Assembly: GCF_014397115.1 (NCBI RefSeq)
Contig: NZ_CP060722.1
Coordinates: forward strand, 1-45,823
Reading direction: 5' to 3'
Origin: Vagococcus carniphilus
GTDB taxonomy: Bacteria > Bacillota > Bacilli > Lactobacillales > Vagococcaceae
Length of the DNA stretch: 45,823 bases
Made by a program: the position numbers and the translations under genes
Notes under the pieces: model-generated
The model's database searches: none
Seen by the model: only the letters and a program-made list of their open reading frames with translations
What the model was told of the DNA's origin: nothing
In this document: positions 16,436 through 23,667 of the stretch, one piece after another
Position numbering within the stretch: the first letter of the stretch is position 1
How the letters are laid out: the number at the start of each line of letters is the position of its first letter

Positions 16436-18379
16436 TTAATTTTTGATAGGCTTAGAATTAGACCTTAACAATCGAAGTCCATTCAAAATAACAACCAATG
16501 TACTTCCTTCATGAATAATGACACTGATGCCAATATCCGTTAAGCCCAAGAAACTAACGACAATTAAAAAAGCAACAACGGCCATTGAAAAAATAATATT
16601 CTGCCAAATAACACGGTTCATTTTCGAAGAAATATTATGAGATTGTACCAATTTTGATAAATTGTTTTGCATTAAAACTAAATCAGATACCTCTACTGCC
16701 ACATCAGTCCCATCTCCCATAGCGATTCCCACATCTGCATTAACAAGAGCAGGAGCATCATTTACACCGTCTCCAACCATGGCGGTCACACCGTATTTTT
16801 CTTTTTGTTCGTCTATTATTCTGGATTTGTCTTCCGGCATGACATTTGCAATCACTTCATCTATTCCCAATTGTTTAGCAACCGCTTTTCCCGTCATTTC
16901 TGAGTCACCAGTAATTAATGTGGTGTGTATACCTTGTTTTCTGAAATACTCAATGGTTGCTTTTGCATGTTCACTTGGAATGTCCATGAGGGCAATAAGG
17001 CCTAGAACCTCTTCATCTACTGCTACGTACACGACTGTCTTACCTTCTGAAGCCCATTCATTATTTAAACGACTATACTCATCTGAAACATCATCAAACG
17101 AAGTCGGTTTTCCTATACGATAATTTCTCCCTTTGTAATCTCCTGTCAATCCTTTACCAATCTGGTTTTCTACATCAATAGTTAGTTTGTTTTTTTGCTC
17201 AAACTTTCTTAGAATAGCATCTGCTAAAGGGTGATTGGATTCTTTTTCAAGAGCTACTACGATATCAATCATGTTTTCTTCGTTCACGGAATCAGCAAAA
17301 TAATAATTGGTTACTTCAGGTTTTCCTTTGGTCAAGGTGCCCGTCTTATCAAATGCAATTGCTTTAATATCGGCTAATTGAGACAGGTAAGAACTACCTT
17401 TTGAAAGGACTCCTTTTTTGGCTAAATTAGAAGTCGTCGATAGCGTTGCCGAGACAGTAGCTGCTGCTAAAGCACACGGTGAAGCTGCCACTAAAAGGAC
17501 CAATCCTCTATAGATACTTTGTGACCATGTCCAGTCTAGGAGAAAAGGAGCCAATAACATGAATAACGGAATGGCAATTAAAACAACTGTAACGTATTTC
17601 GGTTCAAATTTTTGGATTATACTCGCAGCTTTTGTTTGGTTGTCTTGGTTCTGGTTTACTAACTGTAAAATTTTTGAAAATACTGTATCTTTATTTTCTT
17701 TAGTGACTTCCATTGTGAAAGTACCTGTTCCATTGATTGTACTTCCGAAAACGTCGTCTCCTTTGGACTTCTCTTTTGGGATACTTTCTCCATTAATAGA
17801 TGACTCATCAATGGACGTAGAGCCTGACAAAATGACGCCATCAATGGGGACTTGATCGCCATTCAATACTTGAAGTTGATCTCCCACTTTTAATTCACTG
17901 ACGTCAACATTTTTTGTACTGCCATCAGGCTGGATTAACCGGGCAGTCGTTGGATTCATTTCGAGTAATTTCGTGATTTCTCGTTTACTTCTTCCTTCTG
18001 CATAATCTTCCAAAAAATGTGCACCAGAAAAAATAAGAATCAATAATGTACCTTCCCAAAAATTCCCCATTAAAGAAGCGCCAATGGCCGCTAATCCCAT
18101 CAAAATGTGAGAGTTGGGCATGAACTTTTTTTGAACTTTGGAGTTCTCGATTGTTTCTCCAAGGCCTTCAAGAATAATGACATGATATCCTGCACTGATT
18201 GTAGCGATTGAGAATAAAATATTTCGCATTAACTGATAATCTTCATTCAAAAATAAAGCGATCACCGCTAAGGCTAAACCAATAAAGTATAAAACGATTG
18301 GCATTTTTCCGTGTTCATGGTCATGGTCGTGGTTGTGATTATGTTTTTCTTGAGATTGTTGTTCTTCGATAGTTTCCAT
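16436..18379 (-). CDS. P1B4-type metal-efflux ATPase (Fe/Co/Zn class)
   Basis: 647 residues from the ATG at 18379 with AGGAAGG eight bases before; an upstream GTG would overlap that site. The His-rich start HNHNHDHDHEHG (13-24) replaces a heavy-metal-associated domain. Motifs in order: INGES (196-200), S-P-C in TM4 (300-302), DKTGT phosphorylation site (344-348), SNHPL (382-386), GDGVND (536-541), HEGST in the last membrane segment (623-627). SPC plus HEGxT defines the P1B4 group, which includes PfeT, FrvA and CzcP and exports Fe(II), Co(II) or Zn(II). It is not a CPC-type CadA. It is divergent from the arsR gene with matching operators. Confidence 0.93.
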   Translation of the reverse strand: METIEEQQSQEKHNHNHDHDHEHGKMPIVLYFIGLALAVIALFLNEDYQLMRNILFSIATISAGYHVIILEGLGETIENSKVQKKFMPNSHILMGLAAIGASLMGNFWEGTLLILIFSGAHFLEDYAEGRSKREITKLLEMNPTTARLIQPDGSTKNVDVSELKVGDQLQVLNGDQVPIDGVILSGSTSIDESSINGESIPKEKSKGDDVFGSTINGTGTFTMEVTKENKDTVFSKILQLVNQNQDNQTKAASIIQKFEPKYVTVVLIAIPLFMLLAPFLLDWTWSQSIYRGLVLLVAASPCALAAATVSATLSTTSNLAKKGVLSKGSSYLSQLADIKAIAFDKTGTLTKGKPEVTNYYFADSVNEENMIDIVVALEKESNHPLADAILRKFEQKNKLTIDVENQIGKGLTGDYKGRNYRIGKPTSFDDVSDEYSRLNNEWASEGKTVVYVAVDEEVLGLIALMDIPSEHAKATIEYFRKQGIHTTLITGDSEMTGKAVAKQLGIDEVIANVMPEDKSRIIDEQKEKYGVTAMVGDGVNDAPALVNADVGIAMGDGTDVAVEVSDLVLMQNNLSKLVQSHNISSKMNRVIWQNIIFSMAVVAFLIVVSFLGLTDIGISVIIHEGSTLVVILNGLRLLRSNSKPIKN

Positions 18380-18534
18380 TTTTATCACCTTCCTATATAA
18401 TTCCTTTGATTTCCATTCATTTACTTATTAAATCACACAAATTCCCACTAAAAGAAGAGAAGTATTCATGTAATTTCCATTGTCTCTGACTCCTTTCAGT
18501 TGTCCCATATGTAAATCGGAATCTTTACGTTTTA

Positions 18535-18596
18535 CATATGAATAACAAATCATATGTTTACAAAATCATATTAACTCACTGTATGAGTTTTGTCAA
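18535..18596 (-). promoter_or_regulatory. Promoter and operator of the P1B4 ATPase gene
   Basis: Minus strand: TTGACA (18596-18591), 17-base spacer, TAATAT (18573-18568). Downstream of the -10 lies CATATGA-N8-TCATATG (18535-18556), a perfect 7-base inverted repeat. A bound ArsR dimer would block elongation or open-complex formation. The same box lies at the arsR promoter. Confidence 0.8.
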
Positions 18597-18670
18597 GACA
18601 AGATGCTTCTTATTCAAATGGACTACTATTGCTGATACAAAAGTCTTAATTTTGTCTATAAACTAAAAAC

Positions 18671-18720
18671 TTGCATCGTTTTACCCATGTGGTATTATAT
18701 ATATGAACAGAAAATCATAT
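18671..18720 (+). promoter_or_regulatory. Promoter and operator of the arsR gene
   Basis: TTGCAT (18671-18676), 16-base spacer and TATTAT (18693-18698), followed by ATATGA-N8-TCATAT (18701-18720). The operator has the same arms and spacing as at the divergent ATPase promoter, so both units should respond to the same repressor. Confidence 0.78.
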
Positions 18721-18737
18721 GAGAGGAATAAGAGCAT

Positions 18738-19052
18738 ATGGATACATCAACATCTTCGCCAATCAATAAAGAGAAGATTCAATCAATAAGCAAATTATTC
18801 AAAGTGATTAGTGACCCTACACGCTTGTCGATTCTCTTTCTCTTACAGAAAAAAGAACTCAGTGTTGGAAACATTGTGCTTGCATTGGATATGGAACAGT
18901 CCGCGATTTCACACCAACTAAAAATATTGAAAGATTCGCATTTAGTGAAGGCAAGGAGAGAAGGGAAAAGCATGGTTTACAGTCTTGATGATCTTCATGT
19001 TTTCAGTATTCTCGAACAAGTCTTAACTCATATCAACGAACTAGAACAATAA
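18738..19052 (+). CDS. ArsR/SmtB-family metal-sensing repressor (Zn/Co type)
   Basis: 104 residues with a winged HTH (ELSVGNIVLALDMEQSAISHQLKILKDSHLVKARREGKSMVYSL, about 41-84). The alpha-3 cysteine motif of CadC (ELCVCD) reads ELSVGN here, so the Cd/Pb site is absent. The last helix has D-x-H-x10-H-x2-E (DLH ... HINE), the alpha-5 site of SmtB, CzrA and ZiaR, which senses Zn(II) or Co(II) across the dimer. It should repress both the divergent ATPase and its own unit with the CDF gene, releasing DNA when metal binds. Confidence 0.93.
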   Translation: MDTSTSSPINKEKIQSISKLFKVISDPTRLSILFLLQKKELSVGNIVLALDMEQSAISHQLKILKDSHLVKARREGKSMVYSLDDLHVFSILEQVLTHINELEQ

Positions 19053-19090
19053 AAGCTAATAAGGTATAAAACTAAATAGAGGTTTTTAAA

Positions 19091-19999
19091 ATTTCAAAGT
19101 CAGAGAAACAAGAAAATCACTCGCACCAAAATCAACCGAATAAGAATATTAAAATTGCTTTTTTCATCAACTTTATTTTTTCCATGATTGAATTTTTCTT
19201 TGGGTCTCTTTTCAATAGTGTGTCAATTATGTCCGACGCCGTTCATGATTTAGGAGATTCCATTTCTATTGGATTCGCTTGGTTTTTCCAGGGGTACTCA
19301 GAAAAGCAGCAAGATGAACAGTTCACTTTTGGTTATAACCGCTTTTCATTATTAGGGGCGTTGATAACTGGAGTAGTACTGATCGGCGGCTCATTTTTTA
19401 TGATTTACCGAAGTATCCCACGTTTGATTGATCCGCAACCGGTTAATTACAGTGGCATGTTTTGGCTTTCACTCGTGGCTATTGGATTGAATGGATATGC
19501 GGCTTGGATTCTAAGCAAAGGGTCATCTAAAAACGAAGGCATGTTGAACCTGCATATGCTAGAAGATGTATTAGGGTGGATTGGGGTCTTGGTTGTGAGT
19601 ATCGTAATGAACTTTACCGAGGCTTATCGATTGGATCCAATCTTATCGATTTTGATAGCACTCTATATCCTCTATAAAACTGTACCTGAATTTTTCAGTA
19701 CAATGAAAATTTTATTGAACGGTTCGCCGGAAAATGTAAACGTAGAGAACCTGGCGAACTCCATTAACAATATTCCTGCTGTAAAGGACCTCTCTCATTT
19801 TCACATTTGGTCACTGGACGGAGAAGAAAATGCCCTTATCGTTACGGTTCTTATAGACTCTTCCGATATAAACAAGACTAGGGAAATCAAAGAAGAAATT
19901 GCAGAGCTTGCCCATACATCGGGTGTAAAGGATCATATCACAATAGAAATAACTACAAGTAAAGACGAACTGGAAAAAGGGTATGCTTATGGCAGTTAA
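19091..19999 (+). CDS. CDF-family cation efflux transporter, apparent AUU start
   Basis: The frame is open from the TAA at 19073 to 19999. The only spaced ribosome site (AGAGG, 19078-19082) precedes ATT at 19091, giving 302 residues. The first ATG, at 19184, would remove a His-bearing leader (ENHSHQNQ) and half of TM1. Metal-site motifs: VHDLGD in TM2 (H-x3-D) and HMLEDVLG in TM5 (H-x3-D), as in Zn/Cd exporters, then a cytoplasmic C-terminal domain (VKDLSHFHIWSLDGEENALIVTVLI). It exports divalent metal against the proton gradient and is cotranscribed with arsR. Either AUU is used or the start was lost by ATG-to-ATT change. Confidence 0.82.
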   Translation: MSKSEKQENHSHQNQPNKNIKIAFFINFIFSMIEFFFGSLFNSVSIMSDAVHDLGDSISIGFAWFFQGYSEKQQDEQFTFGYNRFSLLGALITGVVLIGGSFFMIYRSIPRLIDPQPVNYSGMFWLSLVAIGLNGYAAWILSKGSSKNEGMLNLHMLEDVLGWIGVLVVSIVMNFTEAYRLDPILSILIALYILYKTVPEFFSTMKILLNGSPENVNVENLANSINNIPAVKDLSHFHIWSLDGEENALIVTVLIDSSDINKTREIKEEIAELAHTSGVKDHITIEITTSKDELEKGYAYGS

Positions 20000-20030
20000 A
20001 GTATTTATATATTGAAAAAAGGACTATTTT

Positions 20031-20079
20031 AAATCGAGTAGGAGACTAGTCAATTAATGGCTAGTCTCCTACTCGATTT
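20031..20079 (+). terminator. 19-bp-stem terminator of the arsR-CDF unit
   Basis: AAATCGAGTAGGAGACTAG (20031-20049) pairs perfectly with 20061-20079 around an 11-base loop. It abuts the right inverted end of the transposon, leaving almost no spare DNA. Confidence 0.85.
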
Positions 20080-20131
20080 ATTAGTGCAAAGCACCCCTTA
20101 AATTTAATGCAAAATAAAATTACAATTTACA
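20079..20131 (-). repeat. Right terminal inverted repeat of the Tn552-like transposon
   Basis: It runs TATTAGTGCAA ... AATTTACA, inverse of the left end with 41 of 53 matches. Confidence 0.85.
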
Positions 20132-20195
20132 GCTAAAATCATATTAGGACAAATAGGTATACTTTATTGACCTATAAAAGATAGCAACTAAAAAA

Positions 20196-20319
20196 ATCAA
20201 GTGTTCGCTACGCTCTCACTGCCCCTCGACGTTTTAGTAGCCTTTCCCTCACTTCGTTCAGTCCAAGCCAACTAAAAATTTTCGGGCTACTCTCTCCTTT
20301 ACCCTAAAAAAATAAATCA
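20196..20319. repeat. ~122-bp direct repeat, copy A
   Basis: It starts TCAAGTGTTCGCTACGCTCT and ends near ACCCTAAAAAAATAAATC. Copy B at 20719-20840 matches it over the whole length with scattered changes. It holds complementary blocks (GTAGCC/GGCTAC; TTTTAGT/ACTAAAA on the minus strand), so a structured RNA or protein-binding site is possible. Confidence 0.75.
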
Positions 20320-20344
20320 AAACGCAGTCTTTTAATATCTTCTA

Positions 20345-20647
20345 GTTAATCAAACAAAAAACAAGAACGAAAAACAAAGGCCTCATCGTCGCAAAGAGGG
20401 TAAAAATCCCTTTAAGAGATTTTTACCCTCTTTGCGACGATGAGGTCTACTTGGAATTTCTTCTATCAAATTAAGCTTAAGTAAATTTTCAATCGCTCCA
20501 TACATAGTTCCTGCTGCTACCTTAACTGATCCATCATTTAACTTATCAATTTCTTGAATAATAGCATATCCATGAACGGGTGTAGTTAAAACTAAAATAA
20601 TATAAAAAAGTTCTTTCCGTTAAAGGTAAATATGGATTTCTAATCAT
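20345..20647 (-). pseudogene. Decayed PadR-family regulator
   Basis: From the ATG at 20647 the minus strand encodes MIRNPYLPLTERTF, then loses frame in a six-T tract. One added T restores YIILVLTTPVHGYAIIQEID and GSVKVAAGTMYGAIENLLK, the winged helix of PadR repressors. After LIEEIPS the frame enters the large hairpin at 20381-20445 and soon stops, so the C-terminus is replaced. A frameshift plus truncation makes it non-functional. Confidence 0.75.
20381..20445. terminator. Perfect 28-bp-stem hairpin
   Basis: 20381-20408 and 20418-20445 are perfect complements around a nine-base loop. The stem contains GCAAAGAGGGTAAAAATC. No T tract follows on the plus strand; on the minus strand the stem is followed by CCTTTGTTTTTCG. 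It may be a terminator or the scar of an inverted duplication. Confidence 0.55.
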
Positions 20648-20718
20648 ACAAAGAAAGTCAAGTATTAGAAAAAAGTTCACTAGGATAATAGTCTAAGATT
20701 CTATTAAAAATGCAAAAG

Positions 20719-20840
20719 ATCAAGTGTTCACTTCGCTCTCACTGCCCTCGACGTTTTAGTAGCCTTTCCGTAACTTCGTTCAGTCTAAGCCAACTAAAAG
20801 TTTTCGTGCTACTCTCTCCTTCACCCTAAAAAATAAATCG
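20719..20840. repeat. ~122-bp direct repeat, copy B
   Basis: Second copy of the element at 20196-20319, same orientation, about 520 bp away. The PadR pseudogene lies between the two copies. Confidence 0.75.
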
Positions 20841-20909
20841 AGTTGTGTGTCTGTTTTCGGCCATTTTGATATCTTATTTAAACTTTCTTGAATAAATGTA
20901 CGCTCTAAA

Positions 20910-21260
20910 CGAGGTCACTGGAACATCTGTTTCAAGCCTTTCGTGTAAGAATGATGAAAAAGCTGCAATTAAAAGGGCTCAAAAATGAAGCACAGAAACT
21001 GAAAGTAAATTGGCGTTTCTTAACTAAAAACAGATGGAATATGAAAAAACTTGGTATAGTTTCCGTGCACCTAGATTCCCACTTCTTACAGAAAGTTTAG
21101 ACGAAGAATTTAGAAAAAACTACAAAATTTACTCAAATATAACGAAGGTATACGAAGTGCATTGATTTATCCCCATACCAATGACAAAATAGAAGCTAAG
21201 AATACCCATATTAAACAATGAAACGTGTATCTTATGGATTTAAATCATTTGATAACATGA
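20910..21260 (+). pseudogene. Remnant of an ISL3-family transposase
   Basis: Fragments in shifting frames read LKYNEGIRSALIYPHTNDKIEAKNTHIK then KRVSYGFKSFDNM, the conserved C-terminus of ISL3-type transposases (IEG/EAKNxxIKxLKRVSYGFRSF). Upstream pieces (WRFLTKNRWNMKK-like, YSFRAPRFPLLTESLDEEF) fit the same protein. The N-terminal two thirds and both ends are missing. Confidence 0.65.
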
Positions 21261-21267
21261 GCATTTT

Positions 21268-22389
21268 TTATTTGACTTCTAGTATTCTTTCTTCTTTTAA
21301 CATAACTTTTTTCTTATTTATCTTCCAAATCTTGGATGGCCTCTTTTTTTTCTTCAAACCAAACTGCACCAACCAACTCTTGCCCAATTTCAAACGATAG
21401 CAATCCCCTGGTAGATCGGTAAAAGTGACTTGTCCGGTTTGATCTGTTAGTTCTTGATAGGCTTTTCCATTACGCCGCAGGGCTTTTTTCCCTTTTTTAT
21501 CATAGAGTGCGATTGGCGTATGTTCTGCCACGCCTTCTAAGCAAACAGTGAAATCAAAACGCACTTTCCGCAATCGGTAACGGGCGATCACATGATATAA
21601 TTGATAAATAGCGGCTAAGATCAACAGGGCCGTCCCCGCCAAGATAGCGATTTGTTTCAACTTACGAAAACGATCGCCTTTGACTTGTTTTTTCTCGGCA
21701 GCCGGTGTATATGGCACGCGTTTTCCTGTGACTAACAAACGGTGACTATTGATCATATAAGGGGTACAGGTCATGAGCGTCACCAAGTCTTGGCCTGGTT
21801 CGATCTTTAAAACCGAAGTCTGATCTGGCGTCACGACTTGGCTGTCAAACACTTCATAAGCCAAGGTTTCCCCTAAGACATTTAGCAGAAAAATATCACC
21901 GTTTTTAAGCTCCGGCAGATTGGTGAAGAGTTCCCGTTCTGGCAAGCCACGATGAGCCGAGATCACCGCATGGGTACTTGCGCCACCAACAGGAAAGGAC
22001 GTGCCATCTAGGACCGTCGCGCCTTGTTCCAATAAATCATCATTGGTCGTATCAAACAGCGGTAACTCAATGGCCAAATCAGGAAGATTGATAGTCCCAA
22101 TCAAATGCTTTTTGTAATAAGCAGCTGTAACCGTACCGCCATTCGGATTCGCAAACGGATCGGCACCCGGAGCTAACCCGCTTTCGCTCAATTTACTATT
22201 TTCTTCCGCCAGTCGCTTGCGTTCGGCTTCAAATTCTTTCTGGCTTTCCTTCAAATAGCGATCGACGCGCACTTGATCGATCACATTATTCAACGCATCG
22301 ACATAAAAGGGATAGAGCATGGTCAAGACGCCAACCATAAAAATGAGGATGATCGCAATTTGCGAGATCACTTGCCGATTTTTCTTCAT
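21268..22389 (-). CDS. srtC: Pilus-assembly class C sortase 2
   Basis: 373 residues. N-terminal membrane segment (about 9-28), lid motif DPF in GADPFANPNGG (about 77), catalytic His in HAVISAHRGL, Cys in TLMTCTPY and Arg in HRLLVTGKRVPY. After a second membrane segment (IAILAGTALLILAAIYQLYHV) a ~100-residue tail resembles a Cna/SpaA-type beta domain (TPIALYDKKGKKALRRNGKAYQELTDQTGQVTFTDLPGDCYRLKL), predicted on the cytoplasmic side. It joins pilins by isopeptide bonds. Its ATG overlaps the stop of sortase 1 by four bases. No obvious terminator follows before the ISL3 scar. Confidence 0.93.
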   Translation of the reverse strand: MKKNRQVISQIAIILIFMVGVLTMLYPFYVDALNNVIDQVRVDRYLKESQKEFEAERKRLAEENSKLSESGLAPGADPFANPNGGTVTAAYYKKHLIGTINLPDLAIELPLFDTTNDDLLEQGATVLDGTSFPVGGASTHAVISAHRGLPERELFTNLPELKNGDIFLLNVLGETLAYEVFDSQVVTPDQTSVLKIEPGQDLVTLMTCTPYMINSHRLLVTGKRVPYTPAAEKKQVKGDRFRKLKQIAILAGTALLILAAIYQLYHVIARYRLRKVRFDFTVCLEGVAEHTPIALYDKKGKKALRRNGKAYQELTDQTGQVTFTDLPGDCYRLKLGKSWLVQFGLKKKKRPSKIWKINKKKVMLKEERILEVK

Positions 22390-23582
22390 TTTTTCGCTCC
22401 ATTCTCCAGATAATAAGTAACTTTCTTACCTTGCTTTTTCTTCGTGACGCGGCTTAAAACAAACTGCCGATCTTTTAAACGGCGGACCTTGCCCTTAACT
22501 GGTTTTGTCGACCCATCGATCGCCTTGGCATAATAACGACCCCCTCTGATCTCAGGGAAAGACACCCATCCATCCACCTGGCTTACAGCAACTGGTTGGT
22601 TAGTGACATCTGTTGCCCAGCGTTTTTTACGGACTAAGGTAAAAGTCACGCCTGCTTTGGGTTGACCATTTTCCAATAAGTAAAAACAAAAGTCATAACT
22701 GTGTTTGCCACTTTGATAATAGACGAACTTGCGATACATCCAATAGAAAATCATGGCAAAGAAAAGCGGGATCAGTAGTAAATACAAGCGAAAACGCCGT
22801 TCGACCGCTTTTTTGGTACTGGTCACTTCCTCCGCCATTTCCTCCACATAAGGCACACGGTGTCCAGTGACTAATAAACGATGGGTATTGATGCCATAAG
22901 GTGTACAAGTCAATAAGGTCACCAAGTCCCGCCCCGGTTGGATGACCACTTTGTCGATATCCGACGGTAAAACGATCTGGATGTCATCGACCGCATAAGC
23001 CAATTTTTTCCCAGCAATGGTCAAATAAAAATCATCGCCAATCACCAACTTTTCTAAATCTGTAAAAAGTTTACGTTCCGTCAAGCCACTGTGGCCTGAG
23101 ATCACCGAATGGGTACTATCGCCACCGATCGGATAAGACGTTCCTTGTAAAATCGTCGCGCCTTTTTCCAAAAGAGCAGCATTGGTTTCATCAAATAAAG
23201 GTAAGCTGACCGAAATTTTTGGAATATAGATAGCACCCACGGTATGCTCTTTATAATAGGCTTTACCCGGATCTTTGGCATCATCGACCTCATTTTCAAA
23301 CGGGTCTTCTACCAGTCCCATGCCAGGAATATTGGTCATGTTCTTACTTTCAGCTAGCTCTTTATTTTTTTCGGCCATTTCTTGGTGCCTTTTTGCTTGT
23401 TCTTTGGTATTTGTTGCGGCCATCTCAGCCAAGTTTTTTTCCATCATCTTTTGGTCATAATAGGAATTCACCGCATTGGCCAAAAAGGGATAGCTGAAAA
23501 TAATGGCACCGGTCGTAAATAAAATCGCCATTAGCAGTTTTAAAATCAAATTGATCCGTTCATTTTTTTGGCGCTGATCCAT
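22386..23582 (-). CDS. srtC: Pilus-assembly class C sortase 1
   Basis: 398 residues with AAGGAGGTG before the ATG. An N-terminal membrane segment and a coiled helical stretch (AEMAATNTKEQAKRHQEMAEK) precede the lid motif DPF in VEDPFENE. Catalytic residues: His in HSVISGHSGL, Cys in TLLTCTPYGINTHR, Arg in HRLLVTGHRVPY. After a second membrane segment (YLLLIPLFFAMIFYWMY) the tail contains a Cna/SpaA-like segment (GQPKAGVTFTLVRKKRWATD ... DGWVSFPEIRGGRYYAKAIDG). Class C sortases polymerise pilins. It follows the major pilin gene after a terminator-like hairpin. Confidence 0.94.
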   Translation of the reverse strand: MDQRQKNERINLILKLLMAILFTTGAIIFSYPFLANAVNSYYDQKMMEKNLAEMAATNTKEQAKRHQEMAEKNKELAESKNMTNIPGMGLVEDPFENEVDDAKDPGKAYYKEHTVGAIYIPKISVSLPLFDETNAALLEKGATILQGTSYPIGGDSTHSVISGHSGLTERKLFTDLEKLVIGDDFYLTIAGKKLAYAVDDIQIVLPSDIDKVVIQPGRDLVTLLTCTPYGINTHRLLVTGHRVPYVEEMAEEVTSTKKAVERRFRLYLLLIPLFFAMIFYWMYRKFVYYQSGKHSYDFCFYLLENGQPKAGVTFTLVRKKRWATDVTNQPVAVSQVDGWVSFPEIRGGRYYAKAIDGSTKPVKGKVRRLKDRQFVLSRVTKKKQGKKVTYYLENGAKK

Positions 23583-23614
23583 GCTTGCACCTCCTTCTCC
23601 CTATTTAAAAGAAA

Positions 23615-23649
23615 GAAAAGGCAACTTCAAGAAATGAAGCTGCCTTTTG
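23615..23649 (-). terminator. Intra-operon terminator between pilin and sortase genes
   Basis: On the minus strand AAAAGGCAGCTTCA pairs with TGAAGTTGCCTTTT (one mismatch) around a short loop, followed by C and T-rich sequence. It should cut read-through from the highly expressed pilin into the sortases, keeping enzyme levels low. Confidence 0.8.
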
Positions 23650-23667
23650 CTATTTTAAAACTATATC

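Larger units (their letters stand above)
13236..20131. mobile_element. Tn552-like transposon carrying a metal-efflux module
   Basis: Two 53-bp inverted ends (13236-13288 and 20079-20131) match at 41 of 53 positions and begin 5'-TGTAAATT, fitting the TGT termini of the Tn552/Tn5053/Tn7 group. Inside are, from the left end, a p271-like ATPase, a p480-like transposase, a serine resolvase and then cargo: a P1B4 ATPase, ArsR and CDF genes. Tn552 itself has the same gene order with beta-lactamase cargo. Flanks are CTAGAA and CTAAAA when one base is added to each end, a possible 6-bp target duplication with one change. Confidence 0.85.

Noticed and set aside
16436..18379. Cadmium ATPase (CadA) identity for the efflux pump
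   Set aside because: CadA has a CPC motif and an N-terminal metal-binding domain with cysteines. This protein has SPC, HEGST and a His-rich tail, so it is P1B4 type.
13230..20138. Perfect target duplication for the Tn552-like transposon
   Set aside because: Flanks directly outside the TGT ends do not match. CTAGAA/CTAAAA matches 5 of 6 only if each end is extended by one base, so it is noted but not claimed.
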